Origin: an uncultured Prevotellaceae bacterium
GTDB taxonomy: Bacteria > Bacteroidota > Bacteroidia > Bacteroidales > Bacteroidaceae
Length of the DNA: 57,825 bases
Assembly: GCA_900316475.1 (NCBI GenBank)
Contig: ONDA01000027.1
Span: 1-57,825, forward strand
Direction of reading: 5' to 3'
Shown here: positions 10,701-17,124 of the stretch, one piece after another
Layout: each line of letters begins with the position of its first letter
How positions within the stretch are numbered: the first letter of the stretch is position 1
Made by a program: the position numbers and the translations under genes
Notes under the pieces: generated by a model
Databases searched by the model: none
Seen by the model: only the letters and a program-made list of their open reading frames with translations
Told to the model about the DNA's origin: nothing

Positions 10701-10909
10701 TCATTGACTTGCTTAAACAAGAGAAGATTATTGATAGTGCTGCCAACACGAAGAAGTACCTTGATGCTGCCGCTTCTGACATGGGGACACCTCTAACCAC
10801 ATACTACAAGACACAAGTCAAGGAAAAATATGGAGAAGAGGTAGTGTACAACGATTCAGTCTTCTTTATCCCTATTATCAATCGCGTGTTTGAAATGACA
10901 AAGCTATAG
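7751..10909 (+). CDS. Large protein with C-terminal actin/Hsp70-type ATPase domain
   Basis: The 1052-residue protein has a long N-terminal region (about 1-510) that I do not recognise and a C-terminal sugar-kinase/Hsp70/actin fold. Its phosphate-1 motif is AIDLGTSNTF near residue 518, phosphate-2 is VIDIGGGSTDF near 744, and the adenosine motif VVFSGNGSKYI lies near 876. The last 100 residues are helical. The gene has no signal or membrane segment, so the protein is cytoplasmic. Such domains hydrolyse ATP and act as filament formers or chaperone-like switches. Its partner is likely the tubulin-like protein encoded two bases upstream and the stator proteins just downstream. The fused N-terminal domain makes it unlike a standard DnaK or ParM. 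Confidence 0.75.
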   Translation: MPRIDLNIVDRGAQGTSWTADSIALTAESLDEVMEQKTDNSGALNSLPTPFARFFVAKEAFRRLLAENLNSNNEAGFAYSQMVSDILDVYELLFNLTFHKNNSWKRGERLELREWKSQENLAIIKAKMPVFYNSIEEYYNTDIKEDKLFFLVFSDNGREVLLACSSPFTGFATPPDMDKSMAKTDGVATLVFAGEQYKDLHIRRKSGGEYFRDVKPFSERETDFKNYMFNTLFGSDDVDGRFKEIKEFVRSYKLDPDIRSDYKQKLAPVKTDQNDDLIINGLRIQELNEIDVNNFFTETLIRLPYRISKDNFIAVTYQNDFTGRDYDYLLPFKPEVMGLFDNGHLDADIHINRNSVTAYLRYNNKEYTKEYALDPFQAGQGRIVDLQGCKISFDLGIFPNILSHKVQENNYFKVLVVGADEDPEAPNFNIDQISLSFFRNGEDGFEHIKEVTAEQNASFGTWPAVVRSRQKTELEESGTKFYELYNTTFDLIEVKVLNYTGLIMPIWRRSQATNETYTYAIDLGTSNTFMSRCKNGPDGQPDLSRKPELFKMEKPMVSFMHEIPNDQQFSLTRRIEDSIFDKAKNKIKTEFLPAIIDGTDYKFPIRTAICGIHDRSKKPRLFDNHNIAFFYEKLMANEDQEVHTDIKWDKNEDMLRIFVRELLLIIKCDILQRNGDLDRTKLVWFSPLSFSGTEKELYQDIWTNEPKEVLFIQKEQIKQYSESEAPYYYYKKMDYIVDSDAVTVIDIGGGSTDFVYFQDNKPVVANSVHFGCDVLWENGFNAFGNARDNGIFKRYADTIRFERKDLEDLNESFKNVDAVKTKDIINFWLGNEQYCGIIKSLRTDFKPVFVYHFTSILFYMANMYKDNGLAAPRTVVFSGNGSKYIDSFISTESEVLEKIINTVFGKVFGGTHNINLKLPEERKESTCYGGLYREPTAPKVKDVVYQGDSTRNYQKVSDITSNFDSLKVALLAKYKELNTLYKSVIDLLKQEKIIDSAANTKKYLDAAASDMGTPLTTYYKTQVKEKYGEEVVYNDSVFFIPIINRVFEMTKL

Positions 10910-10913
10910 AAGT

Positions 10914-12500
10914 ATGAACACTTTTGAAGGAACACTCCTATTCTCTGCTGTTGTCTTCGTCATCTTCCTTGGTTTCCAAATGAAATTCTTTTTAGAAACT
11001 ATGAAGTATAGGCGTTTATTCAACGATTTCTTTTTGAAGAATTCAGAGTACTCAACATTCCAAAAGGAGATAGGCAATGAAAGTATAACCCAACTTGGTC
11101 GTGTGGGAACAGAAGGAAGTGACTTGAATGTCTTAATAGACGAGATAAACCATTACGTTGCAAAGACAAAGGGCACGACGGACTTCTCTGTAATCCAAAA
11201 TAAAGTTGAGCGAAAACTCAATATGCGTTATGACCAGTCTGTTGCAAAACTAGCATTCCCAACCTATCTCGGTTTGATGGGAACCTTCCTTGGCGTGTTT
11301 ATTGGAATTTTAATGTTCCTTCGCGGTTTTGATGGAGCCAATAATATTACCGATGACTCCATCAAGAATCTTCTTACAGGCGTACTTGTTTCTATGTCAA
11401 CAAGTCTTGTTGGTCTTTTGTTGACAACAATTAATAATGCAAAATCCGGAGAGGCACGAAAGAACATAGAAGAGGATAAAAACGAGTTTTATGATTTCGT
11501 TCAGACTGAACTGATGCCATCTCTCGATGTCTCAATGGTTCTTGCTATTACGAAACTGCATGAAACGGTTGACCGTTTTGAACCAGCATTTGACAGAGTG
11601 ATAAACCGATTCCAAGATACCTTTGACCGTTGTACCAAAGCCTTTGGTGACAGCTTTGAACAAAATGTCACAGCAGTCGCCAATGCAGTTGATACCATGG
11701 GTAAGAATATGGACAAGATTAACGAGAATATCAGTTTGCAGAAGCAACTGCTATCTACTCTGAAGAGCGATGAGATTGTCAAGGGTTTGGACAAATACAT
11801 TGAAGCGGCCAACCACTTTGTTAGCATTACGCAGTCTCTTAACAAGTTTGAAGAAGCACGGAGAATGCTTTTGGCAGCAACACAGGAAGCCATCAATCTT
11901 CAAAACGCATACTCAGAATCGCTTAAAGTTCCAAGAGAGGTGGCTGTTAGGATTAACCAGATTCTAGACAGAATCAAGAATTTTGAGGAGAGTATCCAGC
12001 GTCTTGGTCCGCAACTTGACAGACGAGAGATCCTTGGCAACGATGTGGTTAACGCCATCCATGACCAGATAAAAGGCATCTCTAAGAAAGGAAAGATTGC
12101 TGATAAATATCTTGAAATGGCAGATGGTAAACTCGAAGACTTGTTTACTGCACAGACGGCTGTCATTGAGAGTATGAATAAACGATATAAGGAAGCTCTG
12201 GAAGGCCACATTGATGGATTTGAATCAATGATTAAGCGTCAGACAGAAGAACTTGAAACAAGGCACAAGGAGTTCATGCAGGCAATGGAGGAGAAACTCA
12301 ATATTGGAGAAATACAAAAGGACTTTGCATCACTCAGAAAACTGAACGACATCGCCACTGAACTGTCTAAGTTGACAGAAGATCCTGTAAAAGCAGATGA
12401 ACTGAATGAAATTCTCCAAAAGATTCAGGAAGAAATCAGTAAAATAGAAATCAACGACAATCGAGGAGGCGGTGGATTGTTTGGATTCGGTAGAAGATAA
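10914..12500 (+). CDS. MotA/TolQ/ExbB-family stator protein with long tail (ZorA-like)
   Basis: The 528-residue protein has one N-terminal helix (residues 5-24). Two further helices form the MotA/ExbB core, FPTYLGLMGTFLGVFIGILM near 115-138 and LTGVLVSMSTSLVGLLLTT near 152-172. After these comes a tail of about 350 residues predicted as coiled coil, rich in Glu, Lys and Gln. It ends in a Gly-rich RGGGGLFGFGRR. This plan, an ion-channel stator subunit with a long cytoplasmic tail, is that of ZorA in Zorya anti-phage systems. The adjacent gene encodes the MotB/ZorB partner. ExbB/TolQ proteins usually lack such a tail. Predicted function is a proton- or sodium-driven inner-membrane motor that signals through its tail. 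Confidence 0.75.
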   Translation: MNTFEGTLLFSAVVFVIFLGFQMKFFLETMKYRRLFNDFFLKNSEYSTFQKEIGNESITQLGRVGTEGSDLNVLIDEINHYVAKTKGTTDFSVIQNKVERKLNMRYDQSVAKLAFPTYLGLMGTFLGVFIGILMFLRGFDGANNITDDSIKNLLTGVLVSMSTSLVGLLLTTINNAKSGEARKNIEEDKNEFYDFVQTELMPSLDVSMVLAITKLHETVDRFEPAFDRVINRFQDTFDRCTKAFGDSFEQNVTAVANAVDTMGKNMDKINENISLQKQLLSTLKSDEIVKGLDKYIEAANHFVSITQSLNKFEEARRMLLAATQEAINLQNAYSESLKVPREVAVRINQILDRIKNFEESIQRLGPQLDRREILGNDVVNAIHDQIKGISKKGKIADKYLEMADGKLEDLFTAQTAVIESMNKRYKEALEGHIDGFESMIKRQTEELETRHKEFMQAMEEKLNIGEIQKDFASLRKLNDIATELSKLTEDPVKADELNEILQKIQEEISKIEINDNRGGGGLFGFGRR

Positions 12501-12506
12501 TTGAGT

Positions 12507-13280
12507 ATGGACGGAAAAAACAATAGTTCATTTTGGCCAAGTTATGTGGATATTATGACAACGTTGTTTGCCATAACGCTTATCTTATTTGCCGTCTCAT
12601 TTAGCCGTTTCAAAATCAAAGAAAAGCAACTGCAAAGTCTTGTTGATGAATATGAGAATATCATCACCGTCTACTCTACTGTAGGTTCCATTGATTCAAC
12701 CAAATATTTTGGATACAATGAGCAATACCTCAAACACCTCTTTACTGTCGATGTGGAATATCAGCGAAAAGAGTATCATATAGACAAACTAGAACTTGAT
12801 GTTACAGACCCAGTTAGTGCTAACAACAAGAGGGATAGTATTGTGGCTGCAGGAGAGATTATCAAGAACACCATTCTCCAACTTGAAAACTCTGACTCCA
12901 TCAGGAAGAACATAAAGTTCTTGGTTGTTATTGAAGGGCAATCTTCAAAGATTCCGTTCTTTGAGAACGATTGGAAGAACAATTATACGCTTTCTTATCT
13001 GAGAGCACAATTCCTCAATAATTTCTGGAAGGAGCATGGCATAGATCTGTCAGCAATTCCAAAGTGTGAGCTGATAATATCAGGTAGCGGTGAAGGAGGC
13101 GTTCCGCGTATAGAACCGAATGAGGAAGAACTACATAAAATAGCTTCTGATGACAAAGAGTATAAAAAACTATGGGAAGACGAAGAAGGCAAGAATCAAC
13201 GCTTCTTGATACACATAGTTCCTGTCATAGGAAATATTGATGTAACTAAAGAAAAGATCAATAAACTTCAAGGTAAATAA
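12507..13280 (+). CDS. MotB/ZorB-like stator partner with OmpA-like domain
   Basis: I prefer the ATG at 12507 over the TTG at 12501. The 257-residue product has one N-terminal membrane helix, FWPSYVDIMTTLFAITLILF, with Asp15 at the position of the ion-carrying Asp of MotB/ZorB. A linker follows, then an OmpA_C/peptidoglycan-binding-like domain: VVIEGQSS, LSYLRAQFLNNFW, ISGSGEGGVPRIEPNEEE and a final NQRFLIHIVP that corresponds to the NRRVEI block. It should pair with the ZorA-like protein encoded just upstream. Spacing and order (A then B) match motAB and zorAB. Confidence 0.75.
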   Translation: MDGKNNSSFWPSYVDIMTTLFAITLILFAVSFSRFKIKEKQLQSLVDEYENIITVYSTVGSIDSTKYFGYNEQYLKHLFTVDVEYQRKEYHIDKLELDVTDPVSANNKRDSIVAAGEIIKNTILQLENSDSIRKNIKFLVVIEGQSSKIPFFENDWKNNYTLSYLRAQFLNNFWKEHGIDLSAIPKCELIISGSGEGGVPRIEPNEEELHKIASDDKEYKKLWEDEEGKNQRFLIHIVPVIGNIDVTKEKINKLQGK

Positions 13281-13286
13281 ATACTC

Positions 13287-14681
13287 ATGGAGGCTGAGAC
13301 GGACATCAATAACGAATATGAAAAGCTTTTTGGCAGAGCAAAGTCCATTAACCTTTTCGATACTGACGAAGAGTACGAAACTCTTCGAGAGTATGTTTTC
13401 AGACAGTCAAGTGATTATATAAGGAGTCGCGCCCTTCCCTTTGATGACATCAAACTGATGCCATACAACGAATATATATGGAAACAAGAGATAGAGTCTG
13501 CCACCAATGACGGTAAACATGTTTTCTATATCAAGCAAAGCCAACCATTTTGTAAAGCTGCATGCTATTTTGATGCAAGCAAAGGAAACATCGTCCTCCT
13601 CCGATATAGCTATATTGCTAATTCAAATTCATATAACAAAGATTTCGCCCTTTTGACAGGCAGAAGAAAGCTCTTGATGAACAAAAGCTGTCAGGATAAA
13701 AAAGGGAGATACTTAACAGAGAATGTTAGGTGCCCTTCGCCATTGGTAACGGCATCGTATGTCCTCGGACGCAAGGCAGACCTGTCTGAATGGTGTGATG
13801 AGAAGGGGAAATCCATAGTTACGTATTATTCAGAGTTGGCAAGGTTGCAGGCACAAGAGATAAAGAAGAAAGAGAAAGAAAAAGATGAACAGAACAAGGG
13901 GATAGTATTGTTGGGGTTGCTTAACGGTATTGCTAATTACCTAACTAAAAAAATAGCGAGCAGGCACATTTTCTATATTGAAGAAGATGGAGTTTGTAGT
14001 GCTTCTGGCTATTTGGAAGAAGACTCTAAACAGTTCTTCATTCAAAAAGGAAGTTTAGTTTCCAAGGAATCAGACATATTATATGCCTCCTCTCAATCTG
14101 GCAAGGCAAGACTACGGTTTCTTGATAAGGCTTGTGTCTTAAAGGCTCACTATTATTGCGTATCAAAAGACGCGAAATGTCGTTCTGCATCAGCGGCGGC
14201 ATGTTATGTGTTAGGTCGAAAAGCTGATTTTACCGCTTGGAAGGATGATAAAGGAAAGTCATTAGAAGAAGTCTATCCGAATCGTTTCTTTGCTCCGCAA
14301 ACCGAATCATCCCAATTGCCATTTATTTTTCCTCCAGACGAGCCACCGCTTTTCCATATCGTGAAAACGGATGATGCAAAAAGGTTTTGTCGTGCATCAG
14401 GAACTTATGATAGTACCGGAAATCAATTTCTCATTTTAAAAGACAGTATCTTGTCATTAGATGTGTCATCATCTTATCGGTATACTGCTTCAGATTACCA
14501 ACGGCAGAAGTTTATCAAGTTGAACTGTGTCAAAAAGTCAAATGGCTTCGTTATGAAACGTGATGCGTTGTGTGACTCCCCAAGTGCAGCGGCGAGTTTC
14601 GTACTTGGTAGGTCTGCTAATGGGTGGCTAGAATGGAAAGACGAATCAAACAAAACGCTTAAAGAGGTTTATAACCATTAG
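13287..14681 (+). CDS. Protein with three DUF4357-type repeats
   Basis: The 464-residue product has an N-terminal helical part followed by three homologous units of about 100 residues. Each ends in a version of the DUF4357 signature: CPSPLVTASYVLGRKADLS, CRSASAAACYVLGRKADFT and CDSPSAAASFVLGRSANGW, the last closest to consensus, each followed by an acidic EWKDE-like turn. Each unit begins with a strand such as FYIKQSQPF or FYIEEDGVC. A Lys/Glu-rich helix lies between units 1 and 2. DUF4357 is often found at the C-terminus of nucleases and restriction-linked proteins and may bind nucleic acid. A triple-DUF4357 protein without a fused catalytic domain is unusual. It probably supplies recognition for the nuclease encoded next. 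Confidence 0.7.
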   Translation: MEAETDINNEYEKLFGRAKSINLFDTDEEYETLREYVFRQSSDYIRSRALPFDDIKLMPYNEYIWKQEIESATNDGKHVFYIKQSQPFCKAACYFDASKGNIVLLRYSYIANSNSYNKDFALLTGRRKLLMNKSCQDKKGRYLTENVRCPSPLVTASYVLGRKADLSEWCDEKGKSIVTYYSELARLQAQEIKKKEKEKDEQNKGIVLLGLLNGIANYLTKKIASRHIFYIEEDGVCSASGYLEEDSKQFFIQKGSLVSKESDILYASSQSGKARLRFLDKACVLKAHYYCVSKDAKCRSASAAACYVLGRKADFTAWKDDKGKSLEEVYPNRFFAPQTESSQLPFIFPPDEPPLFHIVKTDDAKRFCRASGTYDSTGNQFLILKDSILSLDVSSSYRYTASDYQRQKFIKLNCVKKSNGFVMKRDALCDSPSAAASFVLGRSANGWLEWKDESNKTLKEVYNH

Positions 14682-14686
14682 TCAGT

Positions 14687-15616
14687 ATGAAGAGGTTTAT
14701 CATTGGGTTTATCATTACAATTCTTTTCCTTGCATTTGCCATTGGTCAATGCAATAATACGGCAGAAGAAGACGCTGGCGAGATGGTATCCCTATATTCC
14801 TACACCGAAGAGGAAAACGAAGAGGAAGAGGATGTTGTTATACCCGCACAAGAGATAGAAGAGAAGAATGAGATAGACATTGTATCTGAACACGAAGAGA
14901 CTGTAGGGAAGAACGTTGCGGATGTTGATGGAATTGATGTCAATGGAATCGTTCTCCTACCGTCAAACATTCCTAGCCAGTTGTTGTCTCGCACCGCATA
15001 TTGCTTATCCTACAATAAGGAAACACGCTGTCCCAATTGGGTCGCATGGCATTTGACAGCAGAGCATGCAGATGGCGAATGGGCCAGGTCGAATGACTAT
15101 CGTGAGGATTTTGATGTACCTGCACCAAGGGCAACTAATGAAGACTATAGGGGGAGTTCGTGGTCAAGAGGCCACATGTGCCCTGCGGGTGATTGCAAAT
15201 GGGATGCGAACGCTATGAGCGAAACCTTCTTGCTGTCAAATATGTGTCCTCAGGATAGAAGCCTCAATAGTGGCTTATGGAACAGAATAGAGATGGACTG
15301 TCGCAAATGGGCACAAAGGTATGGTAGCGTATACGTCGTTTGCGGGCCATTGCTTTACAATAAAGAACATGAAACTATTGGTGTGAATAAGGTTGCCGTT
15401 CCAGAGGCTTTCTTTAAGGTGATACTATGCATGAAAGGAAAGCCCAAGGCTATCGGTTTCGTTGTCAAGAATAATCCTGGGACAAAGAAGAAAGACCAAT
15501 ACGTAAATACTGTTGATGAGGTCGAACGCCTGACTGGTTATGATTTCTTTCCTGCTTTGCCTGACAGCATTGAGAAGAAAGTTGAATCTTATTCAAATAT
15601 TGATGATTGGAGGTGA
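14687..15616 (+). CDS. Membrane-anchored DNA/RNA non-specific endonuclease (EndoG/NUC1 type)
   Basis: The 309-residue protein starts with a hydrophobic helix (FIIGFIITILFLAFAIG, residues 4-20), then a very acidic linker (about 25-85) and a complete DNA/RNA non-specific nuclease domain. The catalytic block is WSRGHMCPAGD near residues 159-169, with His as the general base and Ser where many relatives have Asp. The metal-site block NMCPQDRSLNSGLWNRIE follows. Such ββα-metal nucleases cut DNA and RNA without sequence preference. The N-terminal helix suggests an inner-membrane anchor with the nuclease on the periplasmic side, or a secreted form. A strict lipobox is not present, since the residue before Cys22 is Gln. 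In this operon it is the most obvious effector. Confidence 0.8.
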   Translation: MKRFIIGFIITILFLAFAIGQCNNTAEEDAGEMVSLYSYTEEENEEEEDVVIPAQEIEEKNEIDIVSEHEETVGKNVADVDGIDVNGIVLLPSNIPSQLLSRTAYCLSYNKETRCPNWVAWHLTAEHADGEWARSNDYREDFDVPAPRATNEDYRGSSWSRGHMCPAGDCKWDANAMSETFLLSNMCPQDRSLNSGLWNRIEMDCRKWAQRYGSVYVVCGPLLYNKEHETIGVNKVAVPEAFFKVILCMKGKPKAIGFVVKNNPGTKKKDQYVNTVDEVERLTGYDFFPALPDSIEKKVESYSNIDDWR

Positions 15617-15622
15617 TGATTT

Positions 15623-15943
15623 ATGAAGTTGGATAAGAGTCATATCACGAGTGGGATTGTTGGGGCAATCATGGGGGCGAGTTCTGTTATGGGAATTAAC
15701 ACCGTGTCTGACAACGACAACGCGATTTCGTCTTTCTTTGATTCAAAGTCGCATTGGGGTAAGGCATCGATGTATGACAGAGTGGAGGCTGATGCAGACG
15801 GTGATGTGTTCATTACGACAAAGGGAAGGAAATATCATAGAAGAGGTTGCTACATTCTTAGGCAGTCGGATGAAGTGAAGCTGGCAACACTTTCAGACGT
15901 TATTGAAGTAGGCTATGAGCCGTGTAAAAAATGTAGGCCGTGA
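15623..15943 (+). CDS. Small membrane protein with Ada-like Cys cluster
   Basis: The 106-residue product has a Gly-rich hydrophobic N-terminal helix (SGIVGAIMGASSVMG) and a C-terminal zinc-type module: KYHRRGCYIL, then EVGYEPCKKCRP at the very end. This resembles the Ada metal-binding-like module that often follows secreted nuclease or competence proteins. It lies six bases after the nuclease gene, so the two may work together, with this protein helping DNA binding or positioning at the membrane. Function is inferred from the motif and neighbour only. Confidence 0.6.
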   Translation: MKLDKSHITSGIVGAIMGASSVMGINTVSDNDNAISSFFDSKSHWGKASMYDRVEADADGDVFITTKGRKYHRRGCYILRQSDEVKLATLSDVIEVGYEPCKKCRP

Positions 15944-15966
15944 ATTGCTTAATTTGAAACTTGAAG

Positions 15967-16076
15967 ATGAAACAAGTCTATCTCATTCTCGCAGCCTTGA
16001 TGCTGTTGTGCTTGGCACCGATGCCGTATGGTTATTTCCAGTTGGTGCGGTTTGTGGCGATGGTGGCGTTATGGAA
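15967..16076 (+). pseudogene. Truncated 5' copy of the downstream DUF6804-like gene
   Basis: The first 33 codons from 15967 encode exactly the same residues as 17128-17226, with seven base differences, all synonymous. Identity stops at codon 34, where the 3' end region of the minus-strand abi gene begins. The frame stays open across abi only as an antisense frame. This is the left copy of a direct repeat that brackets the abi cassette. Confidence 0.75.
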
Positions 16077-16077
16077 C

Positions 16078-16971
16078 TTATTGCCACAACGGCTCATTCT
16101 GATACCCTCGCGGGAATCCCATGGCGGCAGGGTCGACAACAGGATATTTCGTGAGCAGAGCCTTGATGTCTTTCGTGAATGTGTTAGACGGGGTGATGCT
16201 GTTGAGCCAATAGGCGATGTAGGACAGATGGGGATAGAGTTTGTCGGGTGCTATTTGCTTGTTGGTTATCCATTGATTTGGCAGACGATTAGGAAGGTTG
16301 GGCTTAACCACGATGTTGGCATTCCAAAGGCGGGCATGGTGGGCACAAATGTTACGAATGACTGTAATGCAGCGAAGCCAGTTGCGCATATACTCGAACT
16401 TGGGAATCATGAAACTGCGGCTGACAGCTTTCTTTGCAGCACTGTCGTTCATGTTGGCATAGAGCTTGGAGAGTGTTCCCATCGAAGCCACTTCGAGTGT
16501 TTTCCACACAGGAGGCATGGAAGGTGTGTCGTATTTGCGGAAGTGTTCCAAAATGAACTCGTCCTCAGAACGATTGAGTTCTTCTTTCAGGTTGATGAGG
16601 TTGCTTTGGAACATGGTACTGCTATCAGCAAGTGTCGCATCCATAAACCAAAAGGCTCCATGTCGCTCAGAGAAAAGGCGGATAAGACGGGTACGCACTG
16701 TGACCTCTATTTGCTGAATGGCAGCAAAAACAAGCATACGCAGCTCTTCATCAAAATGATAGAGACTGATAATCTGAGTGAAGTGCGAGCCTGGCTTGAA
16801 AACATGATTCAGCTTGTCATTCTCCATCAGTCGCCAATAGCCAGCAAGACGAAAATAGCTGATAGTGTCAAGTATAGACTTGGCTTCTGCCTCGTTGTCG
16901 ACAATAAGTCCACGCTGTTTCAGAATGTCTATCTGTTGTTGGAGAGTCAGCAGTTGCTTGGTATAGTTCAT
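16078..16971 (-). CDS. Intact Abi_2 family (AbiD/AbiF-like) abortive infection protein
   Basis: The start at 16971 (MNYTKQLLTLQQQIDILKQRG) is chosen because it aligns with the second abi copy and lies just after the RNA hairpin; the longer frame from 17082 would run through that RNA. The 297-residue product has the Abi_2 blocks ISYFRLAGYW, YHFDEELRMLVF, IQQIEVTVRTRLI and FWFMDA, plus the C-terminal block CITVIRNICAHHARLWN. The RNxCAHHxR pattern resembles the HEPN RxxxxH ribonuclease motif. Abi_2 proteins give abortive infection and are linked to small RNAs. The gene is antisense to the operon around it and has its own promoter. Confidence 0.8.
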   Translation of the reverse strand: MNYTKQLLTLQQQIDILKQRGLIVDNEAEAKSILDTISYFRLAGYWRLMENDKLNHVFKPGSHFTQIISLYHFDEELRMLVFAAIQQIEVTVRTRLIRLFSERHGAFWFMDATLADSSTMFQSNLINLKEELNRSEDEFILEHFRKYDTPSMPPVWKTLEVASMGTLSKLYANMNDSAAKKAVSRSFMIPKFEYMRNWLRCITVIRNICAHHARLWNANIVVKPNLPNRLPNQWITNKQIAPDKLYPHLSYIAYWLNSITPSNTFTKDIKALLTKYPVVDPAAMGFPRGYQNEPLWQ

Positions 16972-16983
16972 AAGCGTATAAAC

Positions 16984-17046
16984 AAAAAATGGCCCGCCCT
17001 GGTACGCTGCATTCCTTGCGGACGAGAAGCGGTGGCGGGATCTATT
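16984..17046 (-). ncRNA. abiF-type hairpin RNA upstream of the intact abi gene
   Basis: On the minus strand CCCGCC pairs with GGCGGG. Inside is CGCTT with AGCG, a TCC-GCAA-GGA mini-hairpin with a GNRA loop, and the GTACC tract shared with copy 1. A run of six T (16989-16984) follows the outer stem and precedes the abi ATG by 12 bases. The start is placed about six bases after the -7 box. This is the layout expected for a short terminated RNA whose readthrough expresses the toxin-like protein. Confidence 0.75.
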
Positions 17047-17051
17047 GAGTG

Positions 17052-17083
17052 CAAAGGTACGAGTTTTATTCGAGGCGACCAAA
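17052..17083 (-). promoter_or_regulatory. Promoter of abi RNA copy 2
   Basis: TTTG (17083-17080), a 20-base spacer and TACCTTTG (17059-17052) match the Bacteroidetes consensus exactly. The predicted start coincides with the foot of the RNA hairpin. Confidence 0.75.
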
Positions 17084-17124
17084 TGTTTTGGAGAAAAAGT
17101 GCATAAAATGATGAAAAAAAGTTT

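Noticed and set aside
15961-17106. Long open frame on the plus strand across the abi gene
   Set aside because: Only the first 33 codons are homologous to a real gene; the rest is the antisense of the intact Abi protein, which has clear family motifs.
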